This document shows, piece by piece, positions 8,856 through 16,849 of a stretch of DNA of 47,126 nt. The stretch comes from Anaerophaga thermohalophila str. Valhall (GTDB lineage Bacteria > Bacteroidota > Bacteroidia > Bacteroidales > Marinilabiliaceae): contig NZ_AHZV01000331.1 of the NCBI RefSeq assembly GCF_000250735.1, positions 1 to 47,126 of the forward strand, written 5' to 3'. How positions within the stretch are numbered: position 1 is the first letter of the stretch; the number at the start of each line of letters is the position of its first letter. The position numbers were made by a program, and so were the translations under genes. The notes under the pieces were generated by a model. That model ran no database searches. It was not told the origin of the DNA and saw only the letters and a list, made by a program, of their open reading frames with translations.

Positions 8856-9968
8856 TTATTCAAGCTTATTCTCCTTCTTAAATCTGTTCCAGTCTTCCAG
8901 TAACCAAACTTTTTCACGCCTGACGAATTTCTTAAAATCAGCAGCCGAGGAATGTCCCGGGTAAGTACTGAAAAAATGGGTCGTATCGGCATTCCTCCAA
9001 AGCATTACATAGGCAATTTTTTCAGCCTCACTCCCTTTTGGGAATGCCTCACCGAGCTTTTGTGTAAACCACTTATTATCTGTCATTCTGTCAAGGCCTG
9101 TTTCTGTAAAAGCGGCAATTTTATCGGTTTTCTCAGCATACCCGACGACAATTTCAAGTTTTTGACGGGCGGCTTCTAAATTTTCACTCCCAACACGAAA
9201 ATCACCGTAATTATCCATCCCCACTATATCTACGATATCATCTCCCGGGTACCATGTCAGGTATTCCTCTTCGCTGTTAAAATGATTGTCGGGAGAATAG
9301 GCCGAAAGGAAATTCAGACCTTTATCGTTACGCAAATACTCGATCGTGAATCTGAAAAGTTTTTTAACCTCATCAGGGGTACACAAACTACTGCCCCACC
9401 AGAACCAGCCACCATCCATTTCGTGCCAGGGTCTGAAAATAAACGGTATTTGTTGACCTTCTTCTGTCCTGAGTGACGAAAAAAAAGCTGCTACCTTATC
9501 AAGATGATCTTTAAATACTTCATGATGACTGCCGCCCGGGATTATATGCTTAACCACCTTGTGATCATTATCCCAGGCGCTTTTAGTGGTATCCACCGCA
9601 CTGTATGGATGCCAGCTAAATGTAATGACAGCACCCATTTGGTACCCCTTAAGAACGAACTCGTGCATCTTTTCAAAAGGAACGCTGTCCAGATTTACAG
9701 AATGTCCCAATTCAAGACCGCCTAGTTCCCATCCAAACAGAGCCGGATAATCGCCGGCGGTTTCGTATGTATCAGAGCGTCCTTCCTTATATTTCCAGTG
9801 AACACCATAAGCCAGGTCGTCCTGGTGTCCGAAAAGTATCCCATTATTTTTTATCGCGTTAAGTTGTTCAAACAGCTTATCGGCAGGATTATGCGATAAA
9901 TTTTCAGAAGGCCTGGTCACACATGAGAGCAAAACATTCCCCAACAGGAATAAGAAAAACAATTTCAT
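8856..9968 (-). CDS. GH26 beta-mannanase, lipoprotein
   Basis: This 370-residue protein has a short lipoprotein signal ending in LLSC (Cys16), then a complete GH26 domain. The acid/base is Glu183 in FRPWHEMDGGWFWWG and the nucleophile is Glu289 in FTETG. The FGWELGGLELGH and FSWHPYS motifs of the family are present. It hydrolyses internal or mannobiose-releasing beta-1,4-mannosidic bonds. The residues after the cysteine (VTRPSENL) lack the acidic surface-export signal seen in the other lipoproteins of this locus, so it may face the periplasm and finish imported oligosaccharides (inference). Repeat copy B begins inside its start codon region. Confidence 0.93.
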   Translation of the reverse strand: MKLFFLFLLGNVLLSCVTRPSENLSHNPADKLFEQLNAIKNNGILFGHQDDLAYGVHWKYKEGRSDTYETAGDYPALFGWELGGLELGHSVNLDSVPFEKMHEFVLKGYQMGAVITFSWHPYSAVDTTKSAWDNDHKVVKHIIPGGSHHEVFKDHLDKVAAFFSSLRTEEGQQIPFIFRPWHEMDGGWFWWGSSLCTPDEVKKLFRFTIEYLRNDKGLNFLSAYSPDNHFNSEEEYLTWYPGDDIVDIVGMDNYGDFRVGSENLEAARQKLEIVVGYAEKTDKIAAFTETGLDRMTDNKWFTQKLGEAFPKGSEAEKIAYVMLWRNADTTHFFSTYPGHSSAADFKKFVRREKVWLLEDWNRFKKENKLE

Positions 9969-10100
9969 CAGTATAAAATTAGTCTAAGTTATTGGTCTGA
10001 TGGAACTCGCATGATTGGGTTTATACATGTTCTCTTGTGACAAACCTTGTCATGCTCGTTTCATCAGTGTAAAATTTAGTCTGAGATATTGGTGAAATGA
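9965..10100. repeat. ~100-bp PUL spacer repeat, copy B with partial tandem
   Basis: Positions 9965-10064 are almost identical to 5931-6030. At 10061-10100 the first third of the unit (TCATCAGTGTAAAATTTAGT onward) starts again, so the element appears to be a tandem unit cut short. It lies between the GH27 and second GH26 genes and overlaps the latter's start codon. Confidence 0.8.
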
Positions 10101-10112
10101 CTGTCTCTTCGG

Positions 10113-11330
10113 CTATTTTAAGGGTTTCAGTCGTAGCATGATCACATCATGTGAAGGAACAGTGGCCTTAAAAGCCCTTTTGGTTTTGCCAATATTTTTC
10201 CTGGTCCAGAGATTGCGTATTGCGTATGTAATCTCATTGAATTTGGCCTCGTAACCAAATATCTCATCTACCACATTCTCATTCTCCCAGTCAAATTCAA
10301 CCACTGCCGGTTCTGCACGCCTGTTAAGGAAACAAACAGCCCACTCATTATTGTCCAGAGGCTTAAACCAGGTTTCCAGGCTGTCTTTGCTGCTGTATTT
10401 GAAGCCCTGAACACCCAGTGAATCCTGGTCGACAGCAATGACCTCCTCATTGGTAAGGATTTCAATGGTTTCTTCCGACATATTTCTCAGGTCGTTTCCG
10501 GCAATAAGGGGAGCAGCCAGCATGGCCCACATTGAAAAATGCGCGCGGTCTTCATTGACCGACATGCCGTTGCCGACTTCCAGCATATCAGGATCGTTCC
10601 AATGGCCGGGACCGGCATATTTGCGCAATCCCTCCTGCATATCCAGGATTTTCATTACACCCCAGGAGTACCAGCCACCCTCGTGTTCGTGTTTGCAGTC
10701 CCAACAAATAAAGATGTCTCCTGTGGTACGCCATAGGTGGGCAATGTCTTCGGCCCACTTCCAGGGTTCATTGTTGCCCCATTCGCACATACTGAACACA
10801 ACAGGCCGACCTGCTTTGTACAACGCATCACGCATTGTGGTATAAGCCCCGACAGGATTTATATTTTCGGTATTGCACCAGTCATATTTCAAATAGTCGA
10901 TTCCCCACTTTGCATATTGAAGTGCATCCTGGTACTCATAACCACGACTTCCGGGATACCCGGCACAGGTTTCAGTTCCGGCATCAGAATAAATGCCCAG
11001 CTTCAGTCCTTTAGAATGAACGTAATCGGCGAGCGCTTTCATTCCATTGGGGAAACGTGTGGAATCGGGATAGATAAAGCCGAAACTGTCCCGTCGGCCA
11101 TGCCAACAGTCGTCAATGACGATATATTTATAACCTGCTTCTTTCATCCCACTTTCTACCATGGCATCCGCAATGCCACGAATCATTTCTTCATTAATAT
11201 CGCAGGCAAATTTATTCCAGCTGTTCCAGCCCATTGGCGGAGTAAGTGCCAACTCTTCAAATTTTTGGGCTTGAATGCCAAACCCGAAAATAAAAGTAAA
11301 GACAACAAACAAACTCTTTTTAGTAATCAT
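10113..11330 (-). CDS. GH27 alpha-galactosidase
   Basis: The protein has about 405 residues from the chosen ATG at 11330 (MITKKSLFVVF), which gives a proper signal peptide ending at IQAQ. An in-frame ATG at 11381 would add 17 residues and spoil the signal. It is a clan D alpha-galactosidase. It shows PPMGWNSWNKF and GIYSDAGTETCAGYPGS; counted from the upstream ATG, the nucleophile is Asp167 in YLKYDWCN and the acid/base is Asp222 in WRTTGDI, both in the family positions. It would remove alpha-1,6-galactose side chains from galactomannan in the periplasm or outside the cell. It is the first gene after a terminator-like hairpin, so it may begin a second transcript or be expressed by readthrough. 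Confidence 0.93.
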   Translation of the reverse strand: MITKKSLFVVFTFIFGFGIQAQKFEELALTPPMGWNSWNKFACDINEEMIRGIADAMVESGMKEAGYKYIVIDDCWHGRRDSFGFIYPDSTRFPNGMKALADYVHSKGLKLGIYSDAGTETCAGYPGSRGYEYQDALQYAKWGIDYLKYDWCNTENINPVGAYTTMRDALYKAGRPVVFSMCEWGNNEPWKWAEDIAHLWRTTGDIFICWDCKHEHEGGWYSWGVMKILDMQEGLRKYAGPGHWNDPDMLEVGNGMSVNEDRAHFSMWAMLAAPLIAGNDLRNMSEETIEILTNEEVIAVDQDSLGVQGFKYSSKDSLETWFKPLDNNEWAVCFLNRRAEPAVVEFDWENENVVDEIFGYEAKFNEITYAIRNLWTRKNIGKTKRAFKATVPSHDVIMLRLKPLK

Positions 11331-11543
11331 ATTGCAGATATTTTTTTTAACACAATCATCCTTCGGATTAATTTCCAACAAAATACCGGATTTTAAACCT
11401 TAGTTACAAGTACAATTCTTTCAGTTATTTGTATAATTCGTCCATTTGTAATCGTTGCAGGATGACTTATCACCTACAAAAGAGGCATTATCAGGAAAAC
11501 CATTTTGTTTTCTAAGATGCCATATATCATTATTATTTAGCAA

Positions 11544-11583
11544 CAAAAATCCCGAACCAAACAAATGAATATCCGGTTCGGGG
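11544..11583 (-). terminator. Terminator-like hairpin inside the mannan gene run
   Basis: CCCGAACC (11551-11558) pairs perfectly with GGTTCGGG (11575-11582). On the - strand the stem is followed by ATTTTTG. It lies 40-75 bp after the stop of the upstream GH26 gene. It could end the SusC-to-GH26 transcript or act as a partial attenuator. Confidence 0.6.
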
Positions 11584-11620
11584 TAATAAACTCAATCTAT
11601 ACTATTTTTAACCTCTAACG

Positions 11621-12988
11621 TTATTTCAGATCGGGCATTTCATCTCTGGTAATCACAGCCTCATGAGAAACCGCGTCTTCCCACCAGCTTATGGCTGCAT
11701 GCGTATGATTGGTTTCGCTGAAATCTGTATCACCGGGATTATTGGTACGTTCATAGTCGTACCATGGCATAAACCATGACCATAATGCGCCATTGTTCCA
11801 CTGATCGGAAATTTTAGCAACACTTCCCATTTCACTTAAAGTGACCATCTTGGTAGGATAAGCGTCTTGTATTGCCTCAAATTGTGATGCAATATCATCG
11901 GCATCATTATTATTATAAATATCCCTGCCGACAATGTCTACATACTCATCTCCGGGATAAAATTCATCATCTTTTGCCTGTGTGGTCCATACCCAGATGA
12001 GATTGTTCAATCCCTGCTGTTCAAAATACTCAAACATATATACCCATAAATTTTTAAAGGCCTGAGCGCCATCAGCCCCCCACCAAAACCATGCTTTGCC
12101 GCCGTCGTATTCATAGATATTCCCGGCTGCTTCATGCAACGGTCGCCAGATCACGGGGATATTTTTGTTCTTCAATAAATTCAGATACCCTGCTATCTCT
12201 TCGAGGTCGGCTTTTACAATGTCGTTTTCCCAGGTCCCATCAATTGTAGCGTTGGCAGCATGAAAAGTAGTTTCTTCAGGTCTGTAGGTATATTCCGATG
12301 CTCCTTCGGATAATGGAACATTCCAGTGCCAGCAGGCACCTACCAATCCATTGTTGGCCCACCAATCTTCAACAACCTGTGTATCGGAGTAATCGATCCA
12401 GTTATCAGGTGCCCAATTCAGGTGAATATAATCGTATGTGTTCATTGCGGGATACTTGCCGGTATGTGAATACACCCATTCTGCTTCATTTATATTCCAG
12501 CTTACATTGGCAATAGCTCCTGAAATAATTTTTGAACCATAATTCTCTTTCAGGAAGTTGTAGACATTTTTGGCTTCAGGAGTGGGATTGGAAACAACAA
12601 GGTCGGAGGTGATTTCGACAGGAGGCCGGGTAGTAAAGGAAAATGTAATGTCATGCTCTGAAGGAATCCCAAAAGTGTTGACGACGGCCCCTGCCGGAAC
12701 TGTCACCTCGTATTGAGTTCCATATTCGAGAGCTGCATCTATCAATATTTTTTTGAAGGAAGCATCTGCCGCAACCTGTTTACTATTTACAGAAATACCG
12801 TGATTCTCGACCAATTCCACAACCTCGTCAAAAGTAACAGAAACTTCTGCCGAAACATTTACATCCACGGCCCCGTCGACAGGCGATGTTGACTCTACAA
12901 CAGGTGGAGGTTTCTTTTCTTCCGAATCATTCGAACAATACACAAAAAGAGGAAATGCCCAAAAAAGTATGCATATTCTTTTTATCAT
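11621..12988 (-). CDS. GH26 beta-mannanase with N-terminal Big_5-type domain, surface lipoprotein
   Basis: This 455-residue lipoprotein (Cys18 in FVYCSNDSEE) has acidic residues after the cysteine, fitting export to the cell surface. An Ig-like Big_5 domain spans about residues 30-120 (STSPVDGAVDVNVSAEVSVT start). A GH26 domain follows at about 130-455. The acid/base is Glu286 in WRPLHEAAGN and the nucleophile is Glu386 in TLSEMG. It is probably the endo-acting surface mannanase that opens the polymer for SusC/SusD uptake, while the smaller GH26 works later (inference). It is only distantly similar to the other GH26 in this locus, so the two look like separate subfamilies rather than a recent duplication. 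Confidence 0.92.
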   Translation of the reverse strand: MIKRICILFWAFPLFVYCSNDSEEKKPPPVVESTSPVDGAVDVNVSAEVSVTFDEVVELVENHGISVNSKQVAADASFKKILIDAALEYGTQYEVTVPAGAVVNTFGIPSEHDITFSFTTRPPVEITSDLVVSNPTPEAKNVYNFLKENYGSKIISGAIANVSWNINEAEWVYSHTGKYPAMNTYDYIHLNWAPDNWIDYSDTQVVEDWWANNGLVGACWHWNVPLSEGASEYTYRPEETTFHAANATIDGTWENDIVKADLEEIAGYLNLLKNKNIPVIWRPLHEAAGNIYEYDGGKAWFWWGADGAQAFKNLWVYMFEYFEQQGLNNLIWVWTTQAKDDEFYPGDEYVDIVGRDIYNNNDADDIASQFEAIQDAYPTKMVTLSEMGSVAKISDQWNNGALWSWFMPWYDYERTNNPGDTDFSETNHTHAAISWWEDAVSHEAVITRDEMPDLK

Positions 12989-13025
12989 ACTTCCATTATT
13001 TGAGTTAGTTAAAGAATAGCGACTG

Positions 13026-13145
13026 TGTAAAAACTCTGTGATACTCTGTGCGTACTTTGTGATACTCTGTGCGTACTTTGTGATACTCTGTGCAATTCAT
13101 TGTTTCACAGAGATACACGGAGTTGGCACAGAGTCCCACAGAGTA
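13026..13145. repeat. 21-bp tandem repeat with inverted partner
   Basis: The unit GATACTCTGTGCGTACTTTGT (13040-13060, 13061-13081, partial 13082-13095) repeats about 2.6 times. It is followed by complementary CACAGAG-rich sequence (13105-13145), so the whole can fold back on itself. CACAGAG-type repeats are common dispersed sequences in this phylum. It fills the spacer between the TIG-repeat protein gene and the GH26 gene. Confidence 0.75.
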
Positions 13146-13193
13146 AAAATTAGTCTTTTTAGAAACCTTCTTGAAATACACAAGAATCATTCT

Positions 13194-15338
13194 TTACGGA
13201 ACCGGCTCAAATCTGAAATTATCCAGACTAATCCTGGTGAAATCCAAACCGGCGGGAGGTTGAGTAATGAGTCCCCAATCACCGCTGTTGGTGATATCAC
13301 CAGTGATTCCTATATCATTAAGATTATAGGTTACAGTAACCCAACCGTCTCCGGTACCCCAGGTTCCGTCATCATTTTGGATGCCGAGTTTAAACCATTG
13401 GGAATCCTTGCCAGCAAGTTTTAACTGGAAATTATTTGAATCATCACTAATAGCCCCTTCGATCTTTACATCAATCTTGACGACATGATTATCAGCATCC
13501 ACTTCGGGCTTTGGAAAGACATCATTATGATTACATCCCCATACCCATTTCCAGTCCCATGCACCAAGCTGGGCTGCACCCTTCAGGTATTTGCCCGATA
13601 CGCCATTACCATCATCCATCAATGCACTGATACCGCTCCAATTGTCCCAATCCAGACTATGTCCTTCTTCGTCAAAATCATTAAAGACAAGACCGGGATA
13701 AAGAACCGGATCGACACCTCCAAAGAAAATTTCGGGTAAAAGGCCTTCTTCGCCTTCATAAGTAATAACGCGAATCTGGCCGTTCCCTGTGGGGACATCT
13801 TCGGGCACATAAACCTCGACGCGGGTGTCGGTTTTCTCACCATAGGCAGTTGCCTTAATTTCGCCCGGAAAAACAAGTTCCTTTATTAAATCAAGATTCG
13901 AGCCCAGAATAGTCAGAATCTGACCAGGTGTTGCCTTGCTTTCCTCGTAACCGGTCACGTCCGGAAGATTGGAAAGGATTGTAACCGGTCCGGAAGATTC
14001 AACCTCAACGCCGTTAATAGCGACAAGAGTAATGACACCTGTTTCAGAACCTACTTTCACAGTAACGATTATTTCGGTTTCTGTTTGACTGGTAATTTCT
14101 CCTTCAACACCGCCCGAAAAAATCACCTTATCTACCAAATCCAGATTTTCGCCGGTAATGGTTAGCAAATTATTTGGTTTTATTTCTGAAGGACTAAACG
14201 ATGTCAGAGAAGGGGCAAGAAAGTTAAGCTCATCGCCTGTTACTGATTTCTGTGCAAGAGTATTGAAAACAACTGCACCTGAAAGAGCCCCATCGGGAGT
14301 AGTAACAGTAATTTCGGCAGGTGTCCCTCCTTCAGCAATGACTCCTTCAAAACCTCCTTCAAATACGACAGAAGAAATAAGATCAAGATTTTCACCGGTA
14401 ACCGTTATATCTTCACCGTTTTTTAATGTTAGCGGCACAATCGAATTGATGGTCGGAAGAAGCATTTGAAGTTCTGTTCCGGAAATTACTTCAACGCCGG
14501 AGAGAGGAAGTAACACAATATTTCCATCCCGGGTATTTAAAGGAACAGAAATAACTATTTGGTCAGCACTCTGGCTAACAAAATCATCAGAGCCGATCTC
14601 GATATCTCCTCCAAGCTTCAAAGATACAACAAGATCAAGATCGGAACCGGAAATAGTGAGTTCACTGCCAGCCTTAACCGGATTAGGCGAAATCTCATCA
14701 AATACAGGCAAAGTAATGTTCAACTCACTTTCGGAATAAACAATTACCGGCTCCTCTTCCCCGTTTGAAACACCAATAATACCGGTTTGAGCGGCTTCAG
14801 GAACCGTTACTTTCAGCTCTTTACGGCTCTGTGATTCGAAAAATGACGTATCGGCCACTACACGGTCGGTGAAGATCACCTCTTTCACCAGATTAAGGTA
14901 ATCTCCATTTATGGTGAGAACTTCGCCAGGCCGAATGGTTGCCGGAGTGAATTCATCAATAGAGATGGGTTCTGAATAGCCTATAGGTGTTTTAGTTGTT
15001 ATATCACCCTGGGGTGTTTTCAATACAACCAATCCCTCTTCGGCATTTTGTGGCACGGTAAGTGTTATTAACTCGGTTGTGCGGGTTGTAAATTCCGAGG
15101 CATCAATTTCAATGCCGTCAGGAATAATTATAGCCGTTACTTTATCAAGATTGTCACCGATGAACCTTAGTTCTGCTCCTCTGGCTATAGGCATTGGCCC
15201 ATAGCTGAAGAGTTCAACTTTATCATTGCCTTCATCATCATCGTCTTCACATGATATGAAAAGCATACCGGCACCCAGTACAATAAGCATCAGTGCACTG
15301 AATGAATACCGTATATATTTATTGAATTTTGTTTGCAT
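13194..15338 (-). CDS. Surface glycan-binding lipoprotein with six IPT/TIG repeats
   Basis: This 714-residue lipoprotein has SCEDDDDEGND at the lipobox, which fits surface display. Six IPT/TIG Ig-like repeats follow, each with a PG-x-x-L-x-I-x-G-x-(N/D)-L-(D/N)-L-(V/I) signature (for example LTISGSDLDLV and LTITGENLDLV). A C-terminal beta-sandwich domain of about 170 residues begins at LVFNDFDEEGHS and ends SLDNFRFEPVP. It resembles the C-terminal part of the next upstream gene product (shared GVSGKYL-like and GW-VTV elements, DN-R ending). By position in the SusCD operon and by architecture it is a SusE/SGBP-like protein that holds mannan away from the cell on a long stalk. Direct mannan binding is inferred. 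Confidence 0.85.
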   Translation of the reverse strand: MQTKFNKYIRYSFSALMLIVLGAGMLFISCEDDDDEGNDKVELFSYGPMPIARGAELRFIGDNLDKVTAIIIPDGIEIDASEFTTRTTELITLTVPQNAEEGLVVLKTPQGDITTKTPIGYSEPISIDEFTPATIRPGEVLTINGDYLNLVKEVIFTDRVVADTSFFESQSRKELKVTVPEAAQTGIIGVSNGEEEPVIVYSESELNITLPVFDEISPNPVKAGSELTISGSDLDLVVSLKLGGDIEIGSDDFVSQSADQIVISVPLNTRDGNIVLLPLSGVEVISGTELQMLLPTINSIVPLTLKNGEDITVTGENLDLISSVVFEGGFEGVIAEGGTPAEITVTTPDGALSGAVVFNTLAQKSVTGDELNFLAPSLTSFSPSEIKPNNLLTITGENLDLVDKVIFSGGVEGEITSQTETEIIVTVKVGSETGVITLVAINGVEVESSGPVTILSNLPDVTGYEESKATPGQILTILGSNLDLIKELVFPGEIKATAYGEKTDTRVEVYVPEDVPTGNGQIRVITYEGEEGLLPEIFFGGVDPVLYPGLVFNDFDEEGHSLDWDNWSGISALMDDGNGVSGKYLKGAAQLGAWDWKWVWGCNHNDVFPKPEVDADNHVVKIDVKIEGAISDDSNNFQLKLAGKDSQWFKLGIQNDDGTWGTGDGWVTVTYNLNDIGITGDITNSGDWGLITQPPAGLDFTRISLDNFRFEPVP

Positions 15339-15363
15339 AACGATCAGATTAATAAATTATGAA

Positions 15364-16632
15364 CTATTTTGGCACTACTCTTACATTATCAATGGCAAAG
15401 AACAAATCTTGTTCCAGGTCAGCTTCTAATGCAGGGCCCCATACAAAGAAGGTAAAGCCGCCAAAATCATCTGGATATGTCAATGAGAGGTCATTGACAG
15501 AAGCATCATGAGAAAACCTAAATTCAGTCATTGGGATAGAAACGGTTATCCATCCCTCAGTCTGAAAATTATCCTGCTGTTCGAACCATGGTCGCCACAA
15601 AGCACGTCCAAGACCGGCATCACTGTAATAGCTGTTACCTCCGTTAACGTCAGGAACATCCTGTGGTGTAAAAATACATTGCAGATAACCCACTGCCCAG
15701 GGATTAACCACGTTAACTTCAAACTTTAATGCCATATCGGAAAGACTATTATCCCCCAGTTCAAATAAGGGGTTCTTCTGAAGCGGATTATTAATCCAGG
15801 TTCCCCAAAGGTTCATGGCCAGATTGTCTTCCACCCAGCCCCAGTCTGTAAGAGTGCCTGAAAGTGCCAGATAATCACCTGAAACACCTTCGGGATTACT
15901 ACCTTGCGTGTTTCCCGAACGCCACCCGGCACCAAACATTGTGTCGAAATCAAGAAAGACGTTTCTATCGTCGCGGAAGTAAAACGAAGAACGCGTTGAG
16001 CCATACATCGATTTAACGGTAACAGGACCCGAACCAACTCCTTCGGGGACAATAACACGAATCTCCTTAAGCGTATAACTTTCTACTTCTGCCTCAATAT
16101 TTCCCGGGAAAAATACCTGCAAAGGCTTCTCTTCGCTACCCAGAAAATAGTTGCCACGGATAATAGCCACGCCGCCTGCAGGCACATATTCACACTTCAT
16201 AGAAGTAAGAAGAGGCTCCGGCACCTGAACCTGGAAATCGTATGTATATTCCAACCCTCCCCGTGTTACGAGTTTGATTTGATCCGTAACCTCTTCCGGA
16301 ATGGTATTCGGAATAGTTACAATAATGGCATCATTGGTTATATAATTGACATTGAGTACAGCTTTCTGGTCATTAAACCATATCTCTACCACATTACCAA
16401 GGTCTTCGCCAACCAGGGCGATCGTACTTCCCAAATATGCACTGACCAACAAGGAATCTGAGGCCAGCGGGTCTGTAACCCGGACATATTTAATCTCCGG
16501 CATATCACCGGTTCCGTTGTCCGAATTGTCTTCGCAGGACTGAAAAACAGTCCCGGTCAACATTACGGCTATTAAAAGGAGTAAAAGCTTAAATGCAGTA
16601 CTTCTTTTTAAAGGCTCTTTTATATTATTCAT
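15364..16632 (-). CDS. Surface glycan-binding lipoprotein (IPT/TIG, shorter paralogue)
   Basis: This 422-residue lipoprotein starts MNNIKEPLKRS and has SCEDNSDN at the lipobox. One IPT/TIG-like repeat is clear (LASDSLLVSAYLGSTIALVGEDL region) and a second (VPAGGVAIIRGNYFLG) follows. The C-terminal beta-sandwich domain starts at VFLDFDTMFGAGW and ends FFAIDNVRVVPK. It is aromatic-rich (several Trp and Tyr), as expected of a glycan-binding face. It sits 25 bp upstream of the six-repeat paralogue and directly after SusD, the usual SGBP position. Confidence 0.85.
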   Translation of the reverse strand: MNNIKEPLKRSTAFKLLLLLIAVMLTGTVFQSCEDNSDNGTGDMPEIKYVRVTDPLASDSLLVSAYLGSTIALVGEDLGNVVEIWFNDQKAVLNVNYITNDAIIVTIPNTIPEEVTDQIKLVTRGGLEYTYDFQVQVPEPLLTSMKCEYVPAGGVAIIRGNYFLGSEEKPLQVFFPGNIEAEVESYTLKEIRVIVPEGVGSGPVTVKSMYGSTRSSFYFRDDRNVFLDFDTMFGAGWRSGNTQGSNPEGVSGDYLALSGTLTDWGWVEDNLAMNLWGTWINNPLQKNPLFELGDNSLSDMALKFEVNVVNPWAVGYLQCIFTPQDVPDVNGGNSYYSDAGLGRALWRPWFEQQDNFQTEGWITVSIPMTEFRFSHDASVNDLSLTYPDDFGGFTFFVWGPALEADLEQDLFFAIDNVRVVPK

Positions 16633-16746
16633 AACACAATATTATCTAAGTTGTTGTCTTTATTTATTTTATAACTCAATTTCACACTGTATCCAATCAT
16701 TAATTTGATTCACTAATAATTATATCAGAATAAAAATTGATTTTTA

Positions 16747-16840
16747 AGGTCTAATGGAACTCCCATACAAGGTTTTATACATATTCATATTGCGACATGC
16801 TCAATTCATGAATAACCTATGTCTTTGGTCTAATAGCCTG
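16747..16840. repeat. Degenerate copy C of the ~100-bp PUL spacer repeat
   Basis: GGTCTAATGGAACTCCCATA, GTTTTATACATATTC and GCGACATGCTCAATTCAT follow the same order as in copies A and B with many differences. A second GGTCTAATAG at about 16828 starts a partial tandem, as in copy B. It lies in the SusD-SGBP spacer. Confidence 0.55.
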
Positions 16841-16849
16841 TGAGTTTTT

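Noticed and set aside
10438-11396. Open frames of 135 and 219 codons on the + strand
   Set aside because: Both are antisense to the GH27 gene and have no motif or start context of their own.
13040-13095. Possible CRISPR-like repeat array
   Set aside because: The 21-bp units are directly tandem without spacers and there are no cas genes. It is a simple tandem repeat.
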